Both the position numbers and the translations under genes were made by a program. The notes under the pieces were generated by a model. The model saw only the letters and a program-made list of their open reading frames with translations, ran no database searches and was not told the origin of the DNA. From the NCBI GenBank assembly GCA_028829895.1, contig CM054179.1:76356544-76420543 (forward strand): a stretch of DNA of 64,000 bases. Direction: 5' to 3'. Shown here one piece after another: positions 63,155-64,000 of this stretch (its first letter is position 1; each line of letters begins with the position of its first letter). This stretch comes from Sinotaia quadrata. Its lineage: Eukaryota; Mollusca; Gastropoda; Architaenioglossa; Viviparidae.

Positions 63155-64000
63155 TTTAATCACCAACCAAATTATGCGAAGCGTGACACACGAAGGTATG
63201 TGAAATGATACGGGCTAGCTAACGTCCTCAAGTCATGAAGGATGATGATTTTTACAAGAATGAACACTGCACGCTATGCGGCAGAAATAAAAAGCGATCG
63301 TGGCGGACATGAGCGAGATAGTGCTTTTTTTCTCAGTATATTTACATATTGTTGGGGTTTTTTTGTTTACTCTCTTCTGTTTTTGTTTGTGTGAATGTGA
63401 GAGTACCTTAATTGGTATTTCTGCTCTCCTCTCATCTGGGAATGGGCAGCCTGATTGATCACCCCAGCTGGATTGCCATTCCCCTGTGCATGGGAGGTGG
63501 GCTGGGTAGGATCTAAAGTAAGGACCACCAGAGTAAGAGATATATAATTGGGTCAGGAGAAGTTGCCAGGAGACTATGTCCAAGAAATGTTATTAGATTT
63601 GAGAGAATCAAGGAAAGAGAACCCTTTGTGATGTTTCCCTGGAAATAGTAGTTAAAAATGTTTAATGTTTAGAGTGTTCTAGGCATATGATATTGCATTT
63701 TAAAAAGATTTGTTTTCCTGAGAATAATAATTGGTGTAGAGATTGACTGATGGTGTTGCATTTGTTTTATTTTTTCAAAATTAACTTGTAGTTATTTTCC
63801 ACCTGTACATCATGTCAATCTCTCTCTCTCTCTCAGTGTCTCTATCTATGGGATCTGGGTTGCCATGACATCTAGATATTGGCTTTGCATATGGTAATTG
63901 GCGTTTGAGCCTTACCCTGCAAATTATGGCCATGGTTTTGGAGCTTTATAAAATTTACACACATACACCAACACATATCCTTATTTTATATGTACATACT
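63155..64000. other. Intergenic to window end, no gene seen
   Basis: Mixed sequence with a short CT run near 63819-63834. The minus-strand open frame at 63233-63583 shows no recognisable domain. Confidence 0.4.

Overview
The window is intron-rich, AT-rich nuclear DNA of an animal. Long microsatellites, many minisatellites, a degenerate CCCTAA block and tRNA-derived SINEs fill most of it. The gene content is metazoan: a secreted peritrophin-A type chitin-binding protein, a piRNA-pathway EXD1-like protein, and a HES-family Notch effector ending in WRPW. Together with the type of SINE, this suggests a lophotrochozoan, most likely a gastropod mollusc. The species cannot be named from the sequence.

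Layout. (1) Positions 1-3916, minus strand: the 5' part of a chitin-binding protein gene, with four phase-consistent exons, a signal peptide and a TATA box; its 3' end lies outside the window. (2) 4.8-5.0 kb: interstitial telomere-like repeats, then an orphan coding-like patch near 5.3 kb. (3) 9.6-13.4 kb, minus strand: three phase-compatible exons that look like the 3' end of a gene for a small membrane-anchored protein I do not recognise. (4) 21.3-31.0 kb, plus strand: a complete seven-exon EXD1-like gene predicting 459 residues, with the third exonuclease motif lost. (5) 31-57 kb: mostly repeats, including minisatellites, two hAT-type elements, SINEs and a decayed THAP domain at 43.6 kb. 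(6) 57.4-61.1 kb, plus strand: a complete three-exon HES gene predicting 357 residues, behind a GC-rich promoter with three CSL/Su(H) sites, two CCAAT boxes, HES-type E and N boxes and a TATA box. (7) 61-64 kb: a 67-bp tandem repeat, a perfect 39-bp inverted repeat and a short hAT MITE.

The genes do not form an operon or a shared pathway; they are ordinary neighbours in an animal genome. The observations most worth following are the degenerate active site of the EXD1-like protein, the Notch-responsive look of the HES promoter, the four-cysteine chitin-binding domains, and a speculative minus-strand gene whose tiny exons could span 9.6-56.7 kb and enclose EXD1. I saw no clear prokaryotic, viral, rRNA, intact tRNA or CRISPR feature. 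All gene models are by eye, from splice sites, phase and protein resemblance.
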